DNA of 64,000 nt from positions 1-64,000 of the forward strand of contig JAOUOP010000030.1 in the NCBI GenBank assembly GCA_029880325.1, read 5' to 3'. The translations under genes were made by a program, and so were the position numbers. The notes beneath the pieces are model-generated. The model was given only the letters and a program-made list of their open reading frames with translations. It made no database searches and was not told the DNA's origin. How positions within the stretch are numbered: position 1 is the first letter of the stretch; every line of letters starts with the position of its first letter. This stretch comes from Myxococcales bacterium (GTDB lineage Bacteria; Myxococcota_A; Polyangia; Polyangiales; JAFGIB01). Shown in pieces: positions 34,934-42,849 of the stretch.

Positions 34934-36752
34934 GCTGTGCCGGCGCAAGCCGGGTCGAGCCCCCGACGGGCGGAAGCTGGAAGTCGTCGAAGCCTGTGGT
35001 CCCATGGCTGAGCCACACGAAGCGCCGGTCGTCGAGGGGGCGATCGAATACGAAGCGGGCCTTCTTCACGCGTCCATCGCGCTCGACGGCGGTGACCTCG
35101 ATGCGCAGGCCTGCGAGATCGATGCGGCTGCCGATGGGCAGGGGGCTGTCGGCGGCCCGGTAGAGTTCATCCAGCGGTTGACTCAGCAATCCGCCCTGGT
35201 AATGCAGCTCCAGGGTGCGCGCGTCGGGGCGTGAGACTTCGAGGGGATGCGAGCCGAAGGAAAGGGCGCGAAGACGCGCAGGCGGGGCTTTGTTCTCAAG
35301 CGCCGCCAGCACGGGAATCAACTTGACGTAGAAGTAATCCGGTGCCGAGACGACGATCAGGTCGCGTTCGGCGCCGCGCGTGAGGGCGTCCCGGGCGGCG
35401 TGCTCGGCCGGGGAGGTGAGGGCGACGCTGCAGGTGGTCAGTGGCAATAGCAGCGGTGAAAGCACGAGATGCAGACCGGTAAGCCCCGCCGTCGTAGGGC
35501 GGGCGAGGCGATGCCAACTGGGGGCTGCCGGCAGCCACAGGGCCTCGAGCATCAGGCCATGCCAGAGCTGCGACAGCAGGGCCATGGCGCCCAGGCCGAC
35601 GAAGAAGAGCAGGCGATTGTTGGGATGGGTGCTGCAGGCGGGAACCAGCGCCGCCGCCATGCCCAGCGCCCAGAAGCGGGCCGTTTCGTCGCGTGCGAGC
35701 AGGGGGGCGATGCACACCCCGAAGACGACGAGCACGAGCAGCGAAAGCGCCAGGATCAAGCTCGGGTAGGGCGCGGGTGCAAAGAGGGCAGTCTCGGCCG
35801 GCGGCAGCGCCAGCTCGCCCAGCAGGAGAAGCGGAATGCGCTCGACCGCCGCGGCCGCGAAGACCAGCGGCTCGCGCGGGGGATCCAGGTAGAGACCGGA
35901 ACCGTGTGCGCCGCGACCCAGGGCGCTGTAGGCCAGGCGCCATAGCGCAATCAGCAGCAGGTGGGGGGCGATGGAGCGCAGGCGACTCGGCCACGACGAG
36001 CGCTCGAGAAAGAGGGCGTAGGACACCAGATATCCGACGATGGCGATGGCGCCCTCGCCGGCCAACAGCGCTCCTAGCAGTAGTAGCGGCGACAGCAGGG
36101 CCATTGCCGTGCTGCCGCTGATGCGCCCGCGGTGGTGGCAGAGCAAGCTCGCGACGGCCAGGGCGGTGGCGATGGCGGCGTTGCGATTGGCGATCCAACC
36201 GACGGCGAAGCCGTGGCTGTGATCGAATGCGTACAGCAGCGCAGCCAGGCCCGCGACCGTGGTCGGCCCGAGCAGCGCCCGATACAGGCGGGTGGTCAGC
36301 GCGATGAGCAGGAAAAACCACAGCAGGCTGTGCAGGTGCTGAAGCGGTGCGTTGTCCGGCCACAGCAGGGCGTCGAGGCGATGACTGGCTTCGCTCAGCG
36401 GGCGAAAGAGCGAGACCAGCAGATCCTCTTCGATCCACCACGGTGCGTAACCTTCTTCCACCTGCCAGTGATTGATCTCACGCTCGCCGTTGGCGATGCC
36501 GAAGGGCGACTGGTAGGCCTCGAGTAGGGCCTCGGCGCCCGGTCGCTGCGAGAGCATGTAGCGATGGAAGTGATCGTCGAGGTGGAAGCCGATCAGCAGG
36601 CTGGGACAGGCCAGCAGACAGGCGATGAGGGCCAGGCGTCGGGGAAGCGAGGGATGCTTTAAAAACGCGGCCAGGCGGCCATCGGGCGCCGCATTCGGCT
36701 CGAGGTTCGCGGGCTCGAGGTTCGCAGGCTCGACGTTCGCAGGCTCGGCCAC
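34917..36752 (-). CDS. GT-C/TMTC-like polytopic membrane protein, paralogue 1
   Basis: The 611-residue protein has about ten membrane helices and a soluble C-terminal domain (about 470-611). After the first helix comes LIGFHLDDHFHRYML, an Asp-Asp pair at the position of the catalytic acidic residues in GT-C glycosyltransferases. Next is SLFRPLSEASHRLDALLWPDNAPLQ, like the YRPL motif of TMTC/PMT-type enzymes. WIANRNAAIATA, LLAGEGAIAIVGYL and PNNRLLFF are also shared by all four paralogues in the window. The start is GTG. The first 20 residues carry EPAN repeats. Function (transfer of a lipid-linked sugar outside the inner membrane) is inference; it is divergent from the FtsX-type permease. Confidence 0.75.
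   Translation of the reverse strand: MAEPANVEPANLEPANLEPNAAPDGRLAAFLKHPSLPRRLALIACLLACPSLLIGFHLDDHFHRYMLSQRPGAEALLEAYQSPFGIANGEREINHWQVEEGYAPWWIEEDLLVSLFRPLSEASHRLDALLWPDNAPLQHLHSLLWFFLLIALTTRLYRALLGPTTVAGLAALLYAFDHSHGFAVGWIANRNAAIATALAVASLLCHHRGRISGSTAMALLSPLLLLGALLAGEGAIAIVGYLVSYALFLERSSWPSRLRSIAPHLLLIALWRLAYSALGRGAHGSGLYLDPPREPLVFAAAAVERIPLLLLGELALPPAETALFAPAPYPSLILALSLLVLVVFGVCIAPLLARDETARFWALGMAAALVPACSTHPNNRLLFFVGLGAMALLSQLWHGLMLEALWLPAAPSWHRLARPTTAGLTGLHLVLSPLLLPLTTCSVALTSPAEHAARDALTRGAERDLIVVSAPDYFYVKLIPVLAALENKAPPARLRALSFGSHPLEVSRPDARTLELHYQGGLLSQPLDELYRAADSPLPIGSRIDLAGLRIEVTAVERDGRVKKARFVFDRPLDDRRFVWLSHGTTGFDDFQLPPVGGSTRLAPAQLNFGF
36697..36748. repeat. 15-bp tandem repeat (about 3.5 copies)
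   Basis: Units begin at 36697, 36712 and 36727, with a partial copy at 36742. The consensus is GGCTCGAGGTTCGCA, with single-base differences between copies. The repeat lies inside the start of membrane paralogue 1 and codes on the minus strand for V/LEPAN units. The copy number is likely to vary between strains by slippage, in frame because the unit is 15 bases. Confidence 0.85.
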
Positions 36753-36835
36753 TGTCTACGATACCTATCAGATCGCCGGGGGCCCTTACCATTGGGCTCG
36801 AAGGCGGCGCCGAAATATCCGATACTGCCGAGCGT

Positions 36836-39397
36836 ATGTGGACCCTGGTTCGCCGCCTGAGCCTGCGCCATCTGCGGGCTGCACCGCTGCGGTCGGGCTT
36901 GGTGGTGCTGGGAATCGCCCTGGGGGTTGCGGTGGTGGTGGCCTCGCGCGCCACCTCCGACTCCATGTTGCACACCTTCGACGAGCTGGTGGAGCGCGTT
37001 TCGGGGCGCGCGGAGCTGATGGTGGTGGGCAACGAGTCGGGAGTGCCCTCCGACCTGGTCGCCGAGATGGCGGCTGTGCCGGGCGTTGCCCACGCCGCCG
37101 CGGCCCTCGAGATCACCACGAGTTTCGCCAGCGACCGCCAGCCGTTGCTCATCCTGGGCGTGGACTTCCTTGGCGACACCCACTTTTTGCCCTTCCGCTC
37201 CGAAAACGGCGACGGCGACGTGGTCGACGATCCGCTGCTCTTCGTCAACGATCCCTCGGCGCTGCTGATCACGCGGACTCTGGCCAAGCGCCGTGGACTG
37301 TCCATCGACAGTGAGGTGACGGTGCTCAGCGCCGGCGGCACCACTACACTGACGGTGAAGGGCATCGTCGAGGATAGCGGGCCGGCGGCTTCCTTCGGCG
37401 GCCAGGTGGCGGTGATGTTCCTGGACGCCGCTCAGGTGGCTTTCGCGCGCGGGCGCCTGGTCGATCGTATCGACGTGGCGGTCACCCAAGGGCACGACGC
37501 CGCCGCCGTGGCCGCCGCCGTGGAGCGCGCGCTCGCGGGCAGCGCCCGGGTGGAGCGCCCCGAGGAGGTGGGCCGGCGCCTGCGCGAGCTGTCGGCGCCG
37601 CTCAGTGACGGCCTCGCGCTCAGCGGACTGGTGGCGCTCCTGGTCGGGGTCTTCATCATCTACAACGCCATCGGCATCGCCGTCACCCAGCGCCGCCGCG
37701 AGACCGGGGTGCTGCGCGCCCTGGGGGTGGTGCGTCGCCAGGTGGTCTTGCACTTCTGTCTCGAGGCGTTGGTGCTATCGCTGCTGGGTATCGGCGTTGG
37801 GCTCGTGCTCTCGCAGCAACTGGTGCAGGCCACCCACGCCCAGACCAGCGAAGCCATCAGCCGCATGTACGCCGCCAATCCGAGTTCGCCGCGCATCGGG
37901 CTCGAGCACGTGCTGTGGGGCGCAGGAGCCGGTCTGCTGATCTCCTTCGGTGCCGCGTTTCTGCCCGCCCGTCGCGGTGCGCGGCTGGCTCCGGTCTCGG
38001 CCCTGCGCGGCGATATCGAAAGCCGCGGCGGTGGCGTGCCCTATCGAGCGCTTGCCGTCGCGGGACTTTTATTGATGGGCGTTTCCTGGCTTCTGGCGCC
38101 CATGGGCAGCGAGTTGACCGCCTACCTGGCGACCTTTGGTGATCTGGCGGGGGCGGCGATGCTGGCGCCGTTGCTCGTGGTGGTGCTGAGGCGGGCGCTT
38201 TCGGGCGCGGCGCGCGGGCTCTTCGGCGTCGCCGGGCGTCTCGGCCTGGAGTATGTGGAGCGCGATCTGGGGCGCAGCACGGTCAACGTCCTGGCCCTGA
38301 TGGTGGCGGTTTCACTGAGTGTTGCAGTCAGCGGCTGGTTGACGTCGTTCGAGCGCTCGATCCGCGATTGGTTCGAGCAGGTCACCGCCGCCGACATGGC
38401 CATCACCGCCGGCTCGCCCATCGCCGATCGCACCCAGATGCCGCTCTCGCCCGATGCGCTGGAGAAGCTGCAGGGCCTCGAAGGGGTCGAGGCGCTGCAG
38501 CCCATGCGCATGATCGAGCAGCGCCACGGCGAGCGCGCCTTTCGCCTGGTGGCCTCCGATACCCAGGTCTACCTGGAGCAGGCCGCGCGTCGGCACAAGC
38601 CCTGGCGCGTTTTGGACGGCCGTGATCCCATCGAGAGCGACGCGTTGTCCGAAGCGCCGCGCATCGTGCTCGGTGAAAACGCCGCCCACCAGCTTGGTCT
38701 CGCCGCGGGCGACACCATGGAGCTGCAGACGCCGTCGGGCAAGGTGGCCTTCGAAGTGCGCGCGGTGGTGGTCGATTACTCCTCGGAAATCGGCGCCGGT
38801 TTCATCGATCGCCGGTACTACCTCGAATCCTGGAAGGATCCGGCCCTGGACGTGATCAACGTTTATTTGAAGCCGGGTGCAACTTCAGAAACGGTGGCTC
38901 AGAAGATTCATCAGCGCCTGGGCGGCGGCGACGCTCTCTTCGTGACCGAGACCACCGAGATCCGTGAGCAGTACCTGGGGCTGGTGGAAGAGAGCTTCTC
39001 CTATACGCGCTCGCTCGAGCTCATCGTGCTGGTGATCGCGCTGCTCGGAGTGGTGGGCACGATGGTGGCGGCGGTGATCGACCGCACGCGCCAGCTGGGG
39101 ATCTTGCGGGCGGTGGGCGCCAGTCGGCGTCAGGTGGTGGCCTCGATGGTGGTGGAGTCCGCGTTCCTGGGCTTTTGTGCAGCGCTGATTGGAATTGCGG
39201 CGGGCGCCGTGCAGTGTTTGATGTTCCTCGAGATCCTGGTCGCCAAGCAGTCCGGTTGGCACCTGAGCTTCATCTTCCCCTACGAGGGGGCCGTGCGTAT
39301 CGGTCTGTTGGTGGTGCTGACCGCCGCCGTGGCCGGTTTCGTGCCCGGGTTGCGCGCCGCGCGCCTCGACGTCAAAGAGGCCCTTGCCTACGAGTGA
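36836..39397 (+). CDS. FtsX/LolC-type ABC permease, double FtsX domains
   Basis: An 853-residue inner-membrane protein. The first membrane helix (LVVLGIALGVAVVVAS, about 22-40) is followed by a MacB-like periplasmic domain (about 45-255), then three helices (about 265-385), a central pair (about 400-455), a second N-terminal helix near 485, a second periplasmic domain and three terminal FtsX helices (about 730-840; LGILRAVGASRRQVVASMVVE). Both FtsX domains keep the RxxGxxRRQV-like coupling loop (TGVLRALGVVRRQVV). It belongs to the duplicated permeases that move lipids or lipoproteins. No ABC ATPase gene is next to it, so the ATPase must be encoded elsewhere. Confidence 0.9.
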   Translation: MWTLVRRLSLRHLRAAPLRSGLVVLGIALGVAVVVASRATSDSMLHTFDELVERVSGRAELMVVGNESGVPSDLVAEMAAVPGVAHAAAALEITTSFASDRQPLLILGVDFLGDTHFLPFRSENGDGDVVDDPLLFVNDPSALLITRTLAKRRGLSIDSEVTVLSAGGTTTLTVKGIVEDSGPAASFGGQVAVMFLDAAQVAFARGRLVDRIDVAVTQGHDAAAVAAAVERALAGSARVERPEEVGRRLRELSAPLSDGLALSGLVALLVGVFIIYNAIGIAVTQRRRETGVLRALGVVRRQVVLHFCLEALVLSLLGIGVGLVLSQQLVQATHAQTSEAISRMYAANPSSPRIGLEHVLWGAGAGLLISFGAAFLPARRGARLAPVSALRGDIESRGGGVPYRALAVAGLLLMGVSWLLAPMGSELTAYLATFGDLAGAAMLAPLLVVVLRRALSGAARGLFGVAGRLGLEYVERDLGRSTVNVLALMVAVSLSVAVSGWLTSFERSIRDWFEQVTAADMAITAGSPIADRTQMPLSPDALEKLQGLEGVEALQPMRMIEQRHGERAFRLVASDTQVYLEQAARRHKPWRVLDGRDPIESDALSEAPRIVLGENAAHQLGLAAGDTMELQTPSGKVAFEVRAVVVDYSSEIGAGFIDRRYYLESWKDPALDVINVYLKPGATSETVAQKIHQRLGGGDALFVTETTEIREQYLGLVEESFSYTRSLELIVLVIALLGVVGTMVAAVIDRTRQLGILRAVGASRRQVVASMVVESAFLGFCAALIGIAAGAVQCLMFLEILVAKQSGWHLSFIFPYEGAVRIGLLVVLTAAVAGFVPGLRAARLDVKEALAYE

Positions 39398-39471
39398 TCG
39401 CTCGCGCGGGCACGGCCGCTTTTTTGCCCGGCTCCGTTCGGGGTCGCTAGGATCGCGGGCGGAGGCCTTCC

Positions 39472-40923
39472 ATGACACGAATTTTCGCCACTTCGCTGCT
39501 CCTGCTCGGCGTTGTCGCATCGGGTTTTTACGCATCTTCGGCCGAGGCTCGTGCCCGGCGTCCCGGCATGGCCGGAAGCCTGCTGATCGACGATCAAGAC
39601 GATCTCTATTTCTTCCCGCAGCTCACGCGCGCCTATCAGAACCAGATCTCGCTCACCTACGGCGGTGACTCCGACACCGGCAACGGTCTGTTGACGTTGG
39701 GCGGAGAGAGTATGGCTTTCGGCGTCGCCATTCACCGCGGCGACGTGCAGGGCCCGCACCTGATCGACGAGACGCTGGCCGTCAACGGTCCTTCTTCGCT
39801 CTTTGCGCCGGCGATTGCCGTGGATCCGGCTACCGTGGTCGACCTCTTCTTGGCCATGGATAGCGGAGCCGGGCAGCTCGGCTTCCGCCTCGCCCTGGGC
39901 AGCGGCGCCACCATCATGAGTATCAACGGCGACGACAGTGGCGAGACCAATCTCTCCGTACTCGGCGAAATCGGTTACGGCGTCGGTGAGCGCGGCGTCG
40001 ACACGCGTGTGGATTTCAGCGCTGCCATCAATCTGGCGATGGCGGAGCAGGCAGCGACCAACAACCTGACCGCCTCGGGAGCGGACTTCGGCCTCAGCGG
40101 GCTCTTGCGCGCCTATTTCCCCATGGATGCGACCATGGACCTGGGCCTGCTCGCCAATGCCTCGGTGCGCTACAACGGGGTCACCAACGAGTCAGCCGCC
40201 GATCCGCCCACCAGCTCCGTCCTGGGCATGAACTTCGGTGGTGGCATCGGTCCGGCGCTGCGCCTGGGACAGGCGTTGGTCTCGGCCTACGGCGTGCTGC
40301 GGGTGGGAGTGGGCAGCGCCGACCCTGACGACACGGCCAACGACGATGAGAGCAGCAGCTACACGGCGGTGACGCCGGGCGTGAACATGGCCCTGGAGGT
40401 CCCGCTGGCCGACTGGATCGCATTTCGCAGCGGCGCCGAGTACGCCTTCCTGATCCAAGGTCAGAGCCTTCCCAACGACATCGAGAATCATGATCGCTTC
40501 GGCGCTTTCTCCTGGAGCGCCGGGCTCGGCGTCATGGCCGGCGACTTTCGCTTCGACGGCACTGTCCAGAGCGGCATGATCACGGGCGGTCCGGACTTCG
40601 TCGGAGGCAACGCCAATGGCTTCTTGGCCCTTGCCAGCGTCACCTACAACTTCGACGGTGCCCGCAGCGGTGCCGCGCCTTCTCCGGAGCCGGCACCCGA
40701 GCCCGAGGCTGCTTCCGAGCCGGTCCCCGCGCCCGAGCCCGAGCCGGCGGCACCCGCACCCATGGCGCCTCCGGCCGCCGTCGGCGCTGAGGGCCAGGTC
40801 GGTGGTGACGCCAGCTTTGGCGTGGGCGGCGGCGTCGAGGCTGGAGCCGGTGTCGAGGCCGGTGCGGGCGGCGAGGCCGGCGCCGGCACCGAAGCCGGCG
40901 GTACTACGGAAGCAACTCCGTAA
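39472..40923 (+). CDS. Outer-membrane beta-barrel-like protein with low-complexity tail
   Basis: The 483-residue protein has a signal peptide (FATSLLLLGVVASGFYASSAEA). GGAGG stands 7 bases before the ATG. Residues about 30-400 alternate short strands and turns, with Asp/Gly-rich loops and aromatic strand ends (FLALASVTYNF as the last). This suggests an outer-membrane barrel. The tail has a Pro-Glu-Ala section (SPEPAPEPEAASEPVPAPEPEPA) and then Gly/Ala/Glu repeats (EAGAGVEAGAGGEAGAG). It lies 74 bases after the FtsX-type permease and converges with membrane paralogue 2, with a 20-base overlap of the stops. Confidence 0.75.
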   Translation: MTRIFATSLLLLGVVASGFYASSAEARARRPGMAGSLLIDDQDDLYFFPQLTRAYQNQISLTYGGDSDTGNGLLTLGGESMAFGVAIHRGDVQGPHLIDETLAVNGPSSLFAPAIAVDPATVVDLFLAMDSGAGQLGFRLALGSGATIMSINGDDSGETNLSVLGEIGYGVGERGVDTRVDFSAAINLAMAEQAATNNLTASGADFGLSGLLRAYFPMDATMDLGLLANASVRYNGVTNESAADPPTSSVLGMNFGGGIGPALRLGQALVSAYGVLRVGVGSADPDDTANDDESSSYTAVTPGVNMALEVPLADWIAFRSGAEYAFLIQGQSLPNDIENHDRFGAFSWSAGLGVMAGDFRFDGTVQSGMITGGPDFVGGNANGFLALASVTYNFDGARSGAAPSPEPAPEPEAASEPVPAPEPEPAAPAPMAPPAAVGAEGQVGGDASFGVGGGVEAGAGVEAGAGGEAGAGTEAGGTTEATP

Positions 40924-42712
40924 AGTCGACCCTGGGATAGTGGGCTTCGGCCCCTATCGCAAGCGGCCGCCACGGCACGAAGGTCCCGTCGCGCCACAGG
41001 TAGAAGAGATAGCGCGGGTCTTCCAACGCCGCGGCGAAGCGGAAGCGGGCCTCGGCCGGGCGGCCGTCGTCGGTCGCTGCCATGACTCGCACGTCCATGT
41101 CGCTGAAGCGCACCTCGTAGCCGATCTGCATAGGCCGGCGCGGGTTGCGCTGCATCCACTCCGAGGGTAGCGAGAGATAGCCATCTCGGGGCTTGACCAC
41201 CAGTGTGGTTGCGTCCTCGCGGCGGACGCTGACTTCGCTGCCCGCCGTGGCCAACCAGCGCACGGCCTTGGGTCGCGGCCGCGCCTGGGCTTCGCGCATG
41301 GGTGGGATGTAGCCGGCGTAGGCATCCACCGGCGGATTGATCAGCACCACCGTGCGCTCGCGTACCGAGGGACTGTCGTCGATGGCGCGGTCGGCGGCGC
41401 CGATCATGCGTTCGGCATCCAGCGGCGCGCGCACCCGCAGTGGCAGCCAGACGGGCGCCAGGATCAGGTGCAGCGACAGCGCCGTCCACGACACCGCACG
41501 CTGCAGCCGCGCGCCGGCCAGGGCGTCTTCGGGATAGCTCCTGGCGATCACATCGGCGACCAGCGAGGCGACCAGTGGCGCGGCGCCCACACCGATGAAG
41601 AGCAGAAGCCGGTCGTGGGGGAATTGGGCCGCTACCGGCAGCGTGCACAAGAGCGCGCCGAGGCCAAAGGCGCGCGCAGCCGGGTCCTTGCGCAGCCGAC
41701 TGCCAAAGGCCAGGCCGAAGAGCGCCAGCGTCACAAGCGCCCAGCTGTAGAGCGCGGTCGGTAGCCAGCTGGCGACCGCGGGATAGGCCTCCCAGGGATC
41801 GCTCGGCGGAAAGCCGAGCTGGCCGGCCAGGAGCACCGGCGCCCGCTCCAGCAGCTTCGCGAGATAGCGCAGGGGCTCGCCTCCGGGGTCGACCACCAGG
41901 CCCGAGCCGCGCGCCCCATAGCCCATCGAGCGGTAGGCCACAGCCCACAGCAGCACGCACAGGCCATGGGGCAAGAGGCGCAAGAGGCCGCGCAGCCTTC
42001 CGGCCGGGTCGAGGAAGAGCGCGTAGCCAAATAGATAGGTCGTGATCGCCAGGGCCGACTCGCCGGCCAGCAATGCCAAAAGCAGCAGCGGCGGACCGAG
42101 GAGCCCAGCGAGGCGTTGTCCCTCGCGCGCGTGGCGGTCGTGCAGTACGAGTACCGGCAGCGAAAGCGCCAGCGCGAGCAGGGCGTTGCGATTGGCGATC
42201 CAGGCCAGGGTCATGCCGTGGGCGTCGTCGACGGCGTACAACAAGAGCGCCAGCGCCGGCAGCATGGTGGGGGTCGAGCTTCCCAACGAGCTTCCCAAAA
42301 GGCGCCGGTAGACGGCCGCCAGCGACCACAGCGCGAGCCCGAAGACCAGCAGGCTGTGCAGGTGCATCAGCAGTGGGCTGTCGGGCCACAGCCGGTAGTC
42401 GATCAGGTGGCTGAGCACCGACAGCGGCCGAAAATAGGCCATGACGATCTCGGGGTCGGTCCACCAGGCCGTCATGCCCACTTCCATCATGCCGAGCGCG
42501 CGCTTGGCATCGCCATCGGCCCATACGAACAGCTGCATCGGGTCGCTGGGAATGGCCTCGATGCTGCTCGGCCCCAGGAGCACCAGGCGGTGGAAGTAGT
42601 CGTCGGCCGTCAGCCCGGTGGTCAGCGCCGGCGAGGCCAAGAGCAGCGCGAGCGCGATGCTCGCGACGGGCGCGCGCGGCGACTGGAGCAGGCGCGTAAG
42701 CAGGCGGCGCAT
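40904..42712 (-). CDS. GT-C/TMTC-like polytopic membrane protein, paralogue 2
   Basis: The 602-residue protein is a close relative of the proteins at 34917, 42850 and 44673. The start MRRLLTRLL (ATG 42712) is preferred over an upstream in-frame GTG. The first loop reads TGLTADDYFHRLVLLG, followed by MAYFRPLSVLSHLIDYRLWPDSPLLMHLHSLL, AVDDAHGMTLAWIANRNA, LLAGESALAIT and YGARGSGLVVDPGGEPL. The soluble end has RWLATAGSEVSVRRED and ATDDGRPAEARFRFAAALEDPRYLF, both also seen in paralogues 3 and 4. It is divergent from paralogue 3 across 137 bases. Confidence 0.75.
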   Translation of the reverse strand: MRRLLTRLLQSPRAPVASIALALLLASPALTTGLTADDYFHRLVLLGPSSIEAIPSDPMQLFVWADGDAKRALGMMEVGMTAWWTDPEIVMAYFRPLSVLSHLIDYRLWPDSPLLMHLHSLLVFGLALWSLAAVYRRLLGSSLGSSTPTMLPALALLLYAVDDAHGMTLAWIANRNALLALALSLPVLVLHDRHAREGQRLAGLLGPPLLLLALLAGESALAITTYLFGYALFLDPAGRLRGLLRLLPHGLCVLLWAVAYRSMGYGARGSGLVVDPGGEPLRYLAKLLERAPVLLAGQLGFPPSDPWEAYPAVASWLPTALYSWALVTLALFGLAFGSRLRKDPAARAFGLGALLCTLPVAAQFPHDRLLLFIGVGAAPLVASLVADVIARSYPEDALAGARLQRAVSWTALSLHLILAPVWLPLRVRAPLDAERMIGAADRAIDDSPSVRERTVVLINPPVDAYAGYIPPMREAQARPRPKAVRWLATAGSEVSVRREDATTLVVKPRDGYLSLPSEWMQRNPRRPMQIGYEVRFSDMDVRVMAATDDGRPAEARFRFAAALEDPRYLFYLWRDGTFVPWRPLAIGAEAHYPRVDFTELLP

Positions 42713-42813
42713 CGAGCCCGTATTTTTACCGACTCCCGTCGCGAAAGTCTCGACACGACCGCGGTCCGCGGCCGACAAGGCCTCGGCGTCGCCGCGCAGC
42801 GAGCTTCCCAGAC

Positions 42814-42841
42814 TCGACTGCCAGGCCCGGGTCGATACAAT
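42814..42841 (+). promoter_or_regulatory. Candidate sigma-70-type promoter for paralogue 3
   Basis: TCGACT (42814-42819) and TACAAT (42836-42841) are separated by 16 bases. The -10 element is nearly consensus; the -35 matches four of six positions. The TTG start at 42850 lies only 9 bases downstream of the -10 element, so a transcript from here would have almost no leader. The site is within the divergent region shared with paralogue 2. Confidence 0.35.
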
Positions 42842-42849
42842 CGCGGCAC

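Noticed and set aside
36697..36748. CRISPR-like repeat
   Set aside because: Adjacent 15-bp copies without spacers are a tandem repeat in coding sequence, not a CRISPR array.
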